This document shows positions 46,560-59,500 of a DNA stretch of 64,000 nt, piece after piece; the stretch's first letter is position 1, and the number at the start of each line of letters is the position of its first letter. The notes below the pieces were generated by a model. It was given only the letters and a program-made list of their open reading frames with translations, did no database searches and had not been told where the DNA came from. The stretch lies in NCBI GenBank assembly GCA_963969365.1, contig OZ017757.1, positions 620,001-684,000 of the forward strand. Reading direction: 5' to 3'. The position numbers and the translations under genes are program-made. The stretch comes from Asterochloris sp. CNOR1 (lineage: Eukaryota > Chlorophyta > Trebouxiophyceae > Trebouxiales > Trebouxiaceae).

Positions 46560-48409
46560 TGCAGTTGAAAGTGCTCTTGGGAATGCACACAGGTGGAAAG
46601 TGAGGCTTTTCTTAGGAGACACCAAGGAGAGCACATGCCTCAAGGACAGTATCTGACCGCATCAACTGTCGATGCCATCCACTGCTGGTGGCTTGAGTAT
46701 GCAGTTTTCTGTGAAGATCAGGTTTACCGCGTTTTCTCACATAAAGCCGATGCGATTGGCTGATCCTCACGGATGCAATGACTGGCACAGTGAGCAGTCA
46801 ACGACTTGCAAGGTCTCTGGCCAGGCTGGACAAGAATGTAAGAGGAACGGTGATGATGGAATGCCTGCCGATGCCTGTAACCTGGTCACTGACTTACACA
46901 TGCTCTAAACACTGTGAGTGACCACGACATTCCAGCCAGATGTTATCTATTGAGTGACACTGGCCACGCCGGTGGCAGACATGGCCACAGCTGCTGGAGT
47001 ATTTGCCAGGAAAGCTGCACAGGCACATGACATGTTGGAGCAACGTGGAGGCGCACTGACAGCTGCAGATGCCTGGCTAGGCAACCAGGGTGACTTACTT
47101 GGGTACCAGCTCTGTCAGCCATGGATGCGGACATCTGTCTGAAAGTAAGCCAAAGCCTGCTGCTCATGTGTTATGCAAGAGCCTGCTGAGGCACATCGAC
47201 ACTCTGATTACTGCACAGATGCCAGACAACGTCAGGTCCTCAAGCACTGTCAAGGCGTTCACAGCAAGGATAGCCGGTTGCAAACTGACTTTTGGCAACC
47301 AGTTTGTCTGTCAAGGTGGGGTGAGGAGCATTGGCTCTGGGATGGAGGTCCCTGGTTTGCCAGAGCAGATTGGCGTGGAGCAGATTCAAAGCATTGGCCT
47401 CAGGTCCTGGGCTATTGTCAATTCTGGGTTGTTGTGCTGGGCCAGCGCTTCAAAACTGATGTCGCTTGGGTGGGGGCACCGAAGCTCACTGCAGTGGCGG
47501 CGGGCGTTCCCCGTACTCACAGCCACCATAGAGGCTGACCTGCGTGGTCATGCTGGCCAGCCAGGCCCGGGGAGGCTTATGAAGGCAGCTGCATTACGTC
47601 AGGCGCTGGCCCAGAGCTGAGATTCGCAGCAACAGCTTACTACCACTGGAAATCTGCTGCATGGTGCATGTTCAGCGCCTTGGTTGCCTTCATGCCCTGG
47701 GTGTCTCCTCACGGGCCATCAGGCAGATCAGCCAGCAGCTGTCGGAGGTCCTTGCCATCAGCTCCTGCAGGCAGCAATGAGCTCAGCACAGAGAGTACCA
47801 GACACTTGAGGTTGTGACAGGCGGAGCATCCCTTTGGATGCCGCCCTTGCAGCCTGCACATCTGATGCGAAGCTGAGAGAACATGCCACCTTCAATGCAA
47901 GCCTCTAGGTCACGAATCCGCGCCATTTTTGAGTCGTCCTGTAACGTCTGCCAGCACAACAGGATCCGTCGAAGTCGATGTGGAGCCTGCTACTGGCCAA
48001 GCTTGAGGCAGCGGGCATGCCATCAGTCGCCAAGCCCAAGCCTGCATCAAAGCAGGCATGCCTCATGCGCCCTCAGCAGCAGTGATGTTATTGATATGCA
48101 ATAACCCTGCAGTTCCTGCACCTGCAGGAGGTCTTGGTGGAGCTGCAACACCGCGGCTGGAAGGACAGCAAGCCTACTGTTGTCCTATCTTTCCCAAAAC
48201 AGTCTTGAGCACAATGGCATCAGACACGTCCTGGTGAGCTGTCAGTCTTCTTGACTTGACTCAAAGCACCAAGCTTTGTATGATTGCAGATGATTTGAGT
48301 TGTGCTTCTGAATGTTAGCATCAGAGAGCACTTGATGTGCAATGCAAACATGTCCAACTCAACACCTGGTTGATGTGCCATCTGACTTAGGGCTTCATCC
48401 AACTTGTAG
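46560..48409. other. 1.8 kb region of uncertain content
   Basis: It should hold the promoter of GT32 copy 2 and the 5' part of the coiled-coil gene. Open frames include + strand 47090-47620 (about 176 codons, no family recognised), and protein-like pieces on both strands between 47640 and 48400. On the - strand these are ARIRDLEACIEGGMFSQL (~47900) and LDEALSQMAHQPGVELDMF (~48360); on the + strand RAIRQISQQLSEVLAIS (~47720) and EVLVELQHRGWKD (~48130). I cannot assemble a gene from them with confidence. Confidence 0.3.
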
Positions 48410-51400
48410 GTATGGTGATGTGGAGGATGTCTTGGAAGACCTCCTCGCAGGCTCGGTCCTTTCTAGGGCCTCAGTCAGCACCACCATGCTGGCTGATACT
48501 GCTCATGCCAGCAATGGGGAGCTTGTTGCTGGGACGCTGCAAAGTCAGGGACCTGAGCTTGCTGAGCAGGAGTCCTTTGCTGCCTGGCAGGCCACAGCAG
48601 GGCCGCATGAGCTGGCTCCAGCTCCCGCACAGAGCAGCACCACAGCAGGGCTGCAAGGGCAGCATGCTGGTGCACAGCTAGACGACTGGAAACCCGCCGC
48701 GCTTACAGGCATGCTCAGCAGTGCGCAGCCGCCGGATCCTGCACAGCATCCAGAGATCTGTGCTGGCACCTTGGCAGAGGAGCGCAGCCACCCTGCTCCT
48801 GCCGCCCGGCCGCCAGGCAGGCTGCGCCCCACACTGTCAGCCTATGAGTCTCGCAGTGCTCCGTCAGGTGTGGAGCCCACCAGGCTGCAGGCCACGCTGT
48901 CGGCCATCACACAGCAGCTGTCAGCTCTGGAGGAGTCGCTGCAGCCGGCAGCGCCGCCAGCCAGGCCCCGCATGTCTCAGATCATCCCTGCCACCCAGCA
49001 GCTGCAGGCACTGCCTCAGGCGCCTGCCAGCAGCACTCCTGAGGATGGCAAGCTGGGCGACAGTGTAGACCCTGCAGCAGGGCAGCACCGCAGGGCCAAC
49101 CCACGCAGGGGCAGTGAAGTGGGTCTGCCGTCGCAAGCTGGCAGCCAGGAAGACAGCAGGACGCCATTTGTGGAGGCCGGCAGCGATGCTGTGGGAGACT
49201 GGCAGCTGCAGGAGCAGGCTCTGGACGCTGACTTGCAGCAGACTGCACCGGTGCCAGCAAGCCAGGGGTCTGCTGGCGGCCAGGCCATGGAGCTGCACCA
49301 AGAGAATGGTTTGCTACAGCCCCAGCCCCCGCGTGCGGGTCCTGAGCAGGGCAGCGCCGCCAGGGGCCCATTCCAGCGGCAGCACTTCAGAGGTGGCAGC
49401 CTGCGTGGCAGTATGCCTGCCCTGGGCAGCTGGCGTCGGCCGCAGGGGACTGCTCCTGATGAGCATCAGCCGGAGGTGACAAAGTGCCTTGAGAATGGGA
49501 AATTGTGACATGCAGTCTACTGCATACTGGTCTCATACCCAACAGGCAGCGCCCTCCGATATTGCTCACCGTGTTGCTGTTGCGCTGCGTTGCATGGTGT
49601 GCGCCCAGTCTCTTTGACGAGCTTGCATGCTACTCTGCAAGGCTCTCCTTGCAAGTGAGCCTTTCTAAATGGCTGCAGCTGCTGCAGCGGCATATTTGGC
49701 AGGTGACATACTGTGAATGGTGCAGTCCCCATCGCAACAAGCAGCATGCAATTTTCTTGTTGGCCTCCATTGCATTTCTAATGAAAGTGGGTGCCAGGCT
49801 GTCTGATGTGCCAAACTTTATGGTGCCACACACCAGGCTCCCAGGAGGCCATTAAGGCCGTCTGATTCATTTGTGGAACCATCTGACAGCTCTCTCTGAT
49901 GGCAGGCATGGCATGGCAGGCAGCACAGCCACAAGCAGCTGCGCACCACCGTGGAGCAGATGCAGGCTGGCTGGGGCAAGTGGCAGCAGCAGCATCCCAG
50001 GCGCCTCCGCCCCTTGTCTGCACTTGATCTGTCCCATGAGCCCTTGGCAAGCCAGGCACCTGGCTGGGACGCCACACCTCAGCATCAGCGCCGCCTGTGG
50101 CCGCTGGCTCCTGCGCCACACCTGAAACACTCTGAAGGTTAGCAGGTCATGTGTGCTACATGAGCCTGTCAAGGTCCAGATAGGATTGAAGCTGCAGCTT
50201 AAGTCCACTTACGCAGACCTTGCCTGCAGCTGAAAAAGCTTTGCATGCAAAGAGCACAACTGCAGGCACCTCTGACTGTGGAGCTGTCAGAGGTGAAGCT
50301 GCCACACAGGTGCACTTTGCTCCTGCTCCGGATGCATGGAAGCCGCAGCATTACTGTGTGCCTAAGTTGCGCTCATCTGCTGCAGGGCCGGAGGCTGACG
50401 ATGTCCAGCACTCTGTAGAAGTTCTGAGCCCCTTGCCAGGGGGCCAGCATGTAGATGGTGGCGCAGCAGCTGAGCATATCCGGGAGCGCCTCAGGAGCGC
50501 AGTGAATCGTGAGGGGAAGCTCAGGCAAGCACACAGACATGGTGGCCCCTACCTGCCTTGTTTCTGAGCTGCAAGCATGCAGCAACATTCTGCATTTGCA
50601 TGCACCTCACAAGGGCAGTACAAAGCAAGGTGAAGCTCCAGCAGGCCCCATGGCCAGCAAGAGGGCATGCAACCCCTCTGCAGCAGCCAAGCCATTTTTC
50701 ATACTGCATGCAGTCTGTACTTGTCTGACCCACATTGCAAGGCCTTTTGGGGCAGTGCGGCTGAACCCAGTGCAACTGCTGCAGGCGTTCAGCAGGGACA
50801 CCAGACTGTGGCTGGCAGTCTGAGTTGAAGTGGCCTTGCTGAACCCAGCATGCTGGCATGCATTGGTTGCTGCTGGGGAAATCGGCAGATGGAGGCAGCC
50901 ACCTAACATGCTGATTTGCAGGCTGGAGGCTGAGATGGCTGCCATGGATGTGCAGCGTCTGCAGCAGCAGCTGCACACGGCGCGGAGCAGGCTGGCTGAG
51001 GAAAGCCAACAGCGCAGACAGCTGCAGGCAGAGCTTGAACAGGTGTGGGCATTGTCTGCTGCCCTGGGGACCAGCTGGACCAGGCAAGCAATGTGGGCTG
51101 TGCAGCTTTTTAGTGGCTACCAGGCTGCAGCAGCAGGGCCCAGCCAGCTGCAGGCAGTGCTCAAGCAGGAACAGCAAGATGGCCTGTGTTGCAGTGCAAG
51201 CGCCTAGGAGTCTGCCCGGACGTCGGTGCAGCCGCTTTTCTTCTGGTCCACACAAAGCAGGCTCATTGGCCCTCTGCCAAAGATGCTACTCATCAAGAGA
51301 CGGCACCTGTCAAGAACCACTGCATGTCGGATTTCTCGAGAGACTTGTCTACATGTGCAGGCAGCCCGGCGGGAGGGCAGGCCCACCCTGTCATCACAGT

Positions 51401-53794
51401 GATGTGCGGTGCAAAAGTGTGCCAGCCCGGTTCAGCTCTTATTTTGCGGACACAGGCGCCCCTATGGGAGGATGCACCAACACCACCATGTGAAGTGTGC
51501 AGTGACTGGCTTGACCTGCAGTGTCCTGGCCTTGCAGGCGCAGGCAGCCCTGTGGGAGGAGCGTGCTGACCCAGTAAGGCAGCAGCTCAAGCAGCTGCAG
51601 TGGGAGCTGCGGGGCACGCATGCAGCTGTCAGGGCGCTAGAGCAGCAGGTGCGTTGAATATGCAACATACATGGCCTGCATTGCAGAGGAACAGGAAAGC
51701 CACCACAGCATGGTTGTGCACGCAGTGCGCAATCAGCGTGGTCATGCCAGGATGTAGAAGTTGCAGCAGAAGCGCCGAGCGGCCTTGGCACTAGTCCAGA
51801 CTCTGTCTGCATGAGACATGCGATTAGATAGGCCATCATTCAGACCTCATAGGTGCCAAAGCACCGGAGATGAGCCTGGGCCGAAGTCTGACCCCTAGCT
51901 TCTGTGGCTTTCGTCATGATGACCTGCAGTCAAGACGACACAGGTATGCCAGGTACCTGCTGATGTGGTGCCATGCCTCCAGCATCAGGTCGTTGGAGCC
52001 GCAGGTTCGTGGTCAAGCAGACCATCAGGAGCACTGGCTCAGCATGTGCAGCATGCACCTCGGCCGCCATCCCATCTTTGAGCCCTTTCCCGTGTGCTGT
52101 CGTTTCACTGCTGGGCCCTGACTCCCTTCCTGCTGACTGACAGCGACCAGGCAGATATGCAGGTAGCCTGTTGTGCCAACTGGAAATTGCTAGTTTAGAT
52201 AATTGTGCATGCACCTGCTGAGCGGGTCGTGTTTTGCTGCAGGTTGCCAGCGCCCAGGCTGAGCTGCGCTCTGAGCAGCAGCGCAGCCGTCAGATCAAGA
52301 CAGAGCTGGATGCTGAGAAGCAGCGATACCAGGCTCTGCAGCTGCACCACCTTCGTCCCAGGTCGCCAGAGCGGGCCGCACAACCTGCCTGGATGACTGA
52401 GCGGCAGCAGCTAAGCACCCAGGTGGGCAACTGGCAGCTCTGTTATGTCGAGTGTTAGGGTCCAGAGCTTTGCAGGCTGCATCGTCAGCTGATCTGCAGC
52501 AGCTGAGCGGTCAGGTGGGCGGATGCTTACCATGTGCGCTCAACAAAGTCCTGCAAAGGCTTGAGCAATGATGTGCAGCAGTCCACATGTGTGCTGACCT
52601 GGCATGTCCTCCTGTGTGCGCACCATGTGTACTGCCTTGGCATCAGACACAGCCTCATCTGTTCAGCTTGGTGTTGATCCAACATTTTGAGCCCACGTGC
52701 CGGCCCTGCAGGTGCCGGCGCTCCTGCAGCATTTTGGGGCAAGCGCAGTGCTGTTGAATTGAGATTGCCTCAAGCCGGCATGCTAAGCACACATGATGCC
52801 CCTGCAGGTGCAGGCGCTGCTGCAGCAGGTGCGCTGCCTCAAGCAGACTGAAGGCAAGCTTTGCCAGCGCATTGCAGAGCTGCAGTCTCAGGCCAGCCAG
52901 TCACCCTCTGCCTGGCACCGCGCGGGCAGCGAAGCCTCCCTGACCCAGTCCCTCAGCCTGGCCAGCTCGCTGCACAGCAGGCAGCCATTGCAGCAGGGCA
53001 GGGCAGAGCCCCAGTCCCCTCACTTCGCCCCCAGCTGTGCCAACTTGCACTGCAGCAACGAGCCTGTGCAGCACAGCAGGTCAGAGGCCGAGTCCGCTGC
53101 CACGACCACCTCCCTGCAGGCACAGGGGTCTGCAGCCGCCTTTGCACCACAGACCCGCCCCCAGACCGCTGCCACGCCCAGCACATCTGCAACACTGACC
53201 TATCAGCAAACTGCAGCTGCGCCTCAGGCTGGCCTGCAGCAGCACATGCGGCAGCACGGCGACATCAACAGCCAGCTGCAACAGGTGCTGAGGGAGCTGG
53301 ATGCCGGCATCTTAAAGCTGCGCATGCAGCACAGTCCTAGTCCCACCTTCAGCCGGCCTGCGTCACCCTACCCCAAGTCACTTGATCCCACTGACACTGA
53401 GGAGCAGGGCCAGCATGGCCAACTTCAGCACCAGCCTCGCCCTGCTGATGGCTTCGAGGCTGAGTCACAGCAGCAAAGCCAGCAGGGAATCTCTGTTGGG
53501 CGTCAGGAGGGCGGCTCACAACAGCAGCAATCGCCACCCACCCTGGAGCAGCAGACAGCACCCTTCCAGTTGCGCATGCACCTGCCTCAGCTGTTGTGTC
53601 CTGGCGGAGGGCAGTACGATGGGGACAGGATGGATACAATGCGCTTGAGTGCAGCGCCGGCCCCAACTCGCATGTCTGCACAGCTTTTGGAACAAGCCAG
53701 ACTGCAGTACCAACTTGACAAGCAGCACATCCGCAGTAAGCGCCTGCAAGAGCTGCAGCAGGCGCAGCCCGTTAGCACTTTGCCAGCCAAATGA
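48410..53794 (+). CDS. Gln/Ala-rich coiled-coil protein, unidentified
   Basis: A large exon begins after a TTGTAG acceptor at 48409 (YGDVEDVLEDLLAGSV) and runs to near 49475, low-complexity in Gln, Pro and Ala with one helical stretch (LSAITQQLSALEESLQP). Later blocks: ~49928-50140 (HKQLRTTVEQMQAGWGKW), 50267-50526 (AAAEHIRERLRSAVNREGKL), 50923-51041 (MAAMDVQRLQQQLHTARSRL), ~51538-51650 (QLKQLQWELRGTHAAVRAL), ~52243-52420 (QAELRSEQQRSRQIKTELDA) and 52808-53794. The last exon has a coiled-coil start (VQALLQQVRCLKQTEGKL), a long Ser/Gln-rich middle, and a final helix (ARLQYQLDKQHIRSKRLQEL). This looks like a cytoskeletal or centrosomal scaffold, but no family is recognised. The true start is probably upstream of 48410. 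Confidence 0.6.
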
Positions 53795-54112
53795 TCCAGA
53801 ACACTTTACCATCAACAAGTGCTGCAGGTTTTTACCCTCCCACTTCATGGATGACTCAGTATCAGACAGTGCCTGCCCTGACCTGGCAAGTCCAAGCAGC
53901 AACGCTGCAGGATACAGGTCCGGCAGGGCTGCACACTCATGGCAGTTCTGGACAGCAAGCATGTCAGTCACAGTACGTTTACTTTGAAAGCAGAGGTCAG
54001 TTTGGTCGAGTCCTGCGCAAAGCTGTGCGTGTGAAGAGTGTCTGCAGACAAGGGTGAGGTGTGCCTCAAATCAGAGCTGGAAAGTAACCCCCGGCGATGA
54101 ACAGCCTGCCGC
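53795..54112. other. Convergent 3' flanks of coiled-coil and PH-domain genes
   Basis: 318 bp between two stop codons on opposite strands. No other feature is seen. Confidence 0.4.
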
Positions 54113-56184
54113 TCAGTGAGCTTGCGTGTCGTAATCTGCCTGATCTGTCTCCAGCATGCTGCAGCACATAGAAACAGGGTCTGCACCTGCCTTGTTCCTC
54201 AAGCTGGCCACAAGGACGTGCTCTCAGGCAGTGCCATGTGCCCCAGCACTGAGGCAGTGGTGGGCACAAACAGCAATGCTGCTACACGGCAGAAAGCACA
54301 TGTAGATACCTCTTGGAGTGCCGCACAATAGCCCTGCCTACAGCATTGATCCAGTCTTCCTTCTCCTGCAGACAGGGACAGCCTGTTTGTTACATCTCAA
54401 TTGTGTGCAGCAGCAGGCACAGCATCAACTGTGTCCCAGAAGGGCAGCAAGCGTCTGTTAAAGGTTGCCTGGGATCCAAGGCCAGTGCAGGTCTGGTCGC
54501 TAATTGCTCTGTCGGTTGTGGTAACAAGCTGCTGCTAGAGTGTGAGAACCCTGCTCCATGATGTCATGCGCTTGAAAGCGCACAGCAGTGCAGACCAGGA
54601 CATGGTGCGAGCAAGACAGGCCTCTGCATTGGCGAGTTAAGGTGCAGCTCCACGCAACATAACAGAAAAGGTGCCCCAGCAGAAAACATGGTAGCACCTT
54701 GTCGGAGTCTGCAATGAAAAACATGCTATCATCTGTGGTGGCCAGCTCAAACGCATGCGGCTTGTTGATAGTATCCTCCGCGCCCTTGATGGACAGACAC
54801 TTGTTCACCTGCAGGAGGGTATCCGCAGCTCACGATGTTGCAGATGCAGAGTTACTATGATGCGGCCAGGCCCTGTTGAAGAGACTCCGGCCCTGGCTGT
54901 ACATTGCTGCATGGCCTGGCAGGGCATGACTTAGAAAGAGCTGCTGGCCTGGCATCATTGACAGGCAGGGCACTGGTTCATCCGCAGAGTGTCATTGCAG
55001 GGCAAAGTGTGAGCAGGGGCTGCACAAGGCCCCAGACTGTGCAGGGCAGCAGCACACTGCAACATGCTGCTGAGCACAGTTGCATGGCGCAGAGAAAGCT
55101 GTGCTGTCAGCGGCAGCTATCAAGGCCGTTGATCAGGCCATTGGGGGGCCTGAGGGCATCAATGGTGCTGTGCAGGTGATGGCAGTATGCTAGGGCTCAC
55201 CTCGATAACTCCTCTGGGAATGGAGTCCTGCAGCAGGGCAATGAGACTGCTTAGAAACCATCTGGTGCATACACTCTTGTGACATAGTCCTGATGAGGCT
55301 CTTGTTAGCACTGGCAAGTTGGTGGAAAAAGAGGAGGCATGAGCTGGCCGCTAATTCCTCAGCAGCACAGCCTGCACTTGCAGACACTCACTGGGGTGAC
55401 AACATCGGACTTGAACCAGAAAATCTTGCCCTGCTTCAGGATGAACCACCTGCAATCAGCAGCATGCCTTTGCAGAACGCTGCTGCCCGGAGGTTGCATC
55501 TCAGCACCAGGACAAACAATCTGTGGTTCAAGCTAACCACGGTGAGGCCCAGCGCAGCAGGCTGTGCAACATCAAGAAGCATCATTGAGCAGGAACAGCC
55601 ACCGCTATGGCTGTTAGTAGGAGGTGCATGCTGCCTGCTTGTCTGGAGCCGCTGCCAAGGTGCCCCCCATGTCTGCAGATGTGCCTTCTGGTACTGCAAG
55701 GGTGCCCACCTGCGGCGCCAGGTCTTGATGAACTCCCCTGCAGCATGCAGCATAGGCATTCAGTACTGCCACTAGAGAAGATAGTAGGTGCTGCATTGAG
55801 AATGCCAGCCAATGTGCAGCACACACGGCCAGCAGTGCACTGCATCAATGCTGACCCACGGAAGCCTTGTACCAAAGGAGTTGCAAGAGGATGGCAACAC
55901 ATCAGCTGCTGCACGGACCACAACGACTGGCCAAAGTGAGAGCCTTGCTAGGCCAGGTACATAATTTGCGGTCTGCAGTGCCCCTGCAAGGGGTGTTACC
56001 CACCGACCAGCTAGCTCCAGGTGTGCATCAGCTAGGAGTACAATGACAGGCTTTCAAAGCCCTTTGAAAGGGCCTCCTGCTCACCCTGCTTCATGAGCCA
56101 CCCTGCACGCTCCTGCCCATGCCAGAACTCCACATCACCAACCTGGGCCTTGCCCTTACCAAAGAGGTTGTTCAGCATTGCCAT
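54113..56184 (-). CDS. PH1: Pleckstrin-homology domain protein, AtPH1-type
   Basis: Small phosphoinositide-binding protein, cytosolic or endosomal. Seven exons in transcript order: 56184-56085, 55737-55710, 55449-55392, 55227-55201, 54808-54698, 54365-54310, 54158-54113, totalling 426 nt and 141 residues. Almost the whole protein is one PH domain: EFWHGQERAGWLMKQG, FIKTWRRRWFILKQGKIFWF, IPRGVIEVNKCLSIKGAED, KPHAFELATTDDSMFFIADS, and the last helix KEKEDWINAVGRAIVRHS. The KxWRRRWF basic loop is the usual lipid-head-group contact, and the length and order match plant PH1 proteins. An upstream in-frame ATG exists at 56262, but MAMLNNLF fits the family's short head. It is divergent from TAPT1, with 389 bp between starts. 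Confidence 0.93.
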
Positions 56185-56573
56185 TGAAGCCTCTCCTGAG
56201 TTGATGAAGCCCAAGACAGCTGCAGAATTGGCATGCCACCAGGTCAGTATGGCTACCACCACAGCTAGGCTGCCATTTGATCTTTGAATGGATACCTTCT
56301 CAGGCCCTTGAGCCCAGATGGGGATCCAAAGACACCAGGCCTAGTATCGACAGACCCTTGCTGAAGCTGTTGGTACTGCTGCTGTGTTTGTTGTGCTCAG
56401 CAGCTGAGCTCAGATCGATGCAAAACTGGGCTAGAATTAAGGATGTCAGCAAGAAGGAAAGCTGGCCTCAAACCATCTGTGGCTGCCTCTTCTGGGTACA
56501 TGCTGAGGCTCAGCGTTGCGGCAAGCGCTTCCCAGGGATCACTGGCTGATGTACTGAGCTTCAGATCACGAGC
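56185..56573. promoter_or_regulatory. Shared divergent promoter region, PH1 (-) / TAPT1 (+)
   Basis: 389 bp between the two start codons, so both promoters and 5' UTRs lie here. No named element was identified; the call rests on geometry. Confidence 0.4.
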
Positions 56574-59500
56574 ATGCTGCCATCTAGCAGAAGCAATAGT
56601 TTTGCTGCCCTGTCTGAAGAGCAAAATGGAGCACAACCAGATGGGAGTGCCAAGGCACGAAAGCGCAAGACTCGCAAGCTGTCTCATAGGAGGAGCACCA
56701 GTGATGCAGCTCAGGTGGCGGAGCCACCAAAGCTGAGCAGGCTTAGCATGGGGCCCACTGGAACCGATGGTGGGCTCAGAAATGGTGAGAAATGCCTTCA
56801 GAAGCTCACAGACAGCCATTGCATTGAGCACTGGTGTTGCCAGACGCCAGGAGCTGTCCAGAGCTGTGGCATGAGCGGGGTGTGTGGTCTGTGCCCCCTT
56901 GTGTCTCAAAGGCCCAGGGGGAGGGGCAGCGGCCTGTGCCAGTATGCGTCCCTATCCAGTGTTTGGCATTGCATTGCAGTTCAGGCGGCCATGAACCTTA
57001 TTGTGCCTGCAGAGGGTGACGCCCAGGGATGGCCCCTACCGCGGCCAAACAGCGATGTCGGTGCAGCTGCTGAGATGGCAGCTGATGCCAGCAGCCGCCC
57101 AGGGAGTGGGTCTGATGGGGCAGCAGGGCCCCCAGCAAGTGGCCCGCCGAAGCAGCGCAACCCTCAAAGGCTGGCTGCTGGACACCCGGCAGGTGTGTCT
57201 GCTCTTATATCAGAGGCTCACCGGGCTGTTGTCACTGTGGTCCTACAGGCTTGCTGTGTCCCCCATGCCTTGCTGAGTGTGCCCAGCCATGAAGCAGTGC
57301 AGCCTCACAGAGATGAGGCTGGCTGCTGGCTCCTTCATCCCGTCTGCCCTGTCCCATCTCTGGATCTGCTGTCTGCTGGAGCAGCACTGCAAGCATGTTT
57401 GCATTGCATGCTGCCTGGATCATGTTGTCCACAGCAGGGGCTGCTGTCAGCACAGCGGGTTGGCTTCCAGTGCCAGTGGTTTTGGCGCTGCTTATGACAT
57501 GCGCCTGTGCTTTCTGCTTCCTTTGTGTGAACAAGCGCATCTGACAAAGATTGCTGCAGGCTTAGAGCGCTTTGGCTCCCCCTCCCGAACGCTGAAGCAG
57601 GCAGTCTCCTGCACGGAGGAGCACCTCAGGAAGTCAGGTGGGAGGGCCAGCCTAGGATGGGCCAGCGCTGGCTGCTGCATACCAGGCAGAGGGGCATCCA
57701 AATCAGGCCTAACTTTGCAGCATTGGGTATGCAGCAGCAGTGCTGCAAGCCAGGCAGATGGCACCCGTCTCTGCAAATCAAATGCTGAGTGCTGTCTTAG
57801 TGGATGTGGACTCTGAGTTTCCAGCCCTTGTTGTCTTCTCTTCTGGTGGTGCTTCCTGGTGACCCTGGGCACCTACAACTTGTCCTGGTCAAGAGCCGAG
57901 GCTGCTCGTTGCAGCCCCATCTGCCTGCACGCTGTGCATCAAAGAGGCAAAATTCTACATCAGTAGGCCACTTTGGTATGTCAGGATCCAGCATGCTGGC
58001 TTGTCATTTCTGCAGGTCTGCAAGCTGCAGAGCGGCCCTTCTCGCCAAGTGCTACACTTGCAGGTCAGTTGAGCTGTGCAATATAGGTACGCTCACGGCA
58101 GGTTGAGGTTCCCTGATGCTGACAATCTGGTCTCTGGCGCACATGAGCATCACAGAAGCGTGTTGCTGGAAGGTATGACTTGGCCAGCGCCTGTCATACT
58201 GCCCCTCAGAAAGCGCTGCCCCCTGTGTGTAGCTGTCAGACGCGGCAGTGAGCCAAGTCTTGACTGGGTGCCTGTGCTGCTTGGCATTTGGGCTTGCTGC
58301 TGCTGCAGACGAACCCCCTCAGAGCTTTGCAGCATACCTGAAAGCAGAGCTTGCACCAGAGCCCTCCTGGCCCACAGCAGATGCCATTTGGGGCCAGACA
58401 GAACGAGACCGAGTGTGAGTGCTGTCATGTCAACAAGAGCTCATCAGCTTTTGCAAGAAAGACGCATCTGCGACAAATGGCTTGCACGCCATGCAACTGG
58501 TATCGATGGTTCGGTGATCAAGCCTTGCTGAATGCATCCAGCGCCATGGTGTCGATCGCGCCTTGCCTTCCGTGCAGGCCTGTTTGCCCACGTTTTTTCC
58601 CTCAGACATCCTGCCTGTCATTGCAGGTACAACGCATTGATCTTTGTGCCCTACCAACTGGAGAGGCTGCTCTGGTATGGGCTCCTGCTCTGCTTGGACT
58701 CCTTCCTGGTAGGCTGCAGCTGCAGCCTTGCATTGCACACCCTACTTCAAGCCCTGTATCTTTGGCATGAGGCAGCCTCTGCTAACAGCTGCAGCCATGC
58801 GCTAGTGGTGCTGAGCCTGACTCAGTCCTGCGCTGCTGGCGCATGCCTCTCCAGAGAGGCTGGCTTATTCCAAACGTGTGCTCGCAGTGCAGGCTTTTGG
58901 GTCAGGTTTAGCCCCCGCCTGCACAGTATGCAGACTTGCGCGCGCCCTCATGTGCATCCCATCATCCCTCCACACCGCTTCAAGGTCTAGCAAGCCTTCT
59001 GACCAGCCCAAGCCTGGTGCCTGCAGGCCATATTCACGATCCTCCCTATCAGAGCAGTGCTGGCGCTGCAAACCCTATTGTTGTCATCTGCTGGTGGCGG
59101 CAAAGCAGAGCGCCAGCTCAGCGCGGATCAGCTGTACGACCTGATTTGCGTGGCCATATTTGGCGCTGCCATGCTCATTCTGTACAACCTCGACGTGGGT
59201 GTGCTGTACTTCTGGATCAAGGACCTGACTCAGGGTGAGGCGTGAGGGGCGCACTGTTGAGAGGCACTCGGGGCTTGATGCACTTATTTTGCCACCCGCG
59301 CCGAGCCAGTTTTTGCAGCTCAGCGGCAGCCCAAAGTAAAACTGAAGGCTTGAAACTGGCTCCACAGGATCCCTGCTGCCCTGTCGCGCTTGCACTTGAC
59401 GGACGAGTGCACATGTCTGCCTTGCGCTTTTGCACAGCCATCTCTGTGTGGGGGTATTGTGAAAGATCCAAGCAGCGCGTCTGACCGCAAGTATCAGGCG

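Noticed and set aside
48545-49371. Several long - strand frames opposite the coiled-coil gene's large exon
   Set aside because: CAG-rich coding sequence gives open Cys/Leu/Ala-rich reverse frames; none has protein-like organisation.
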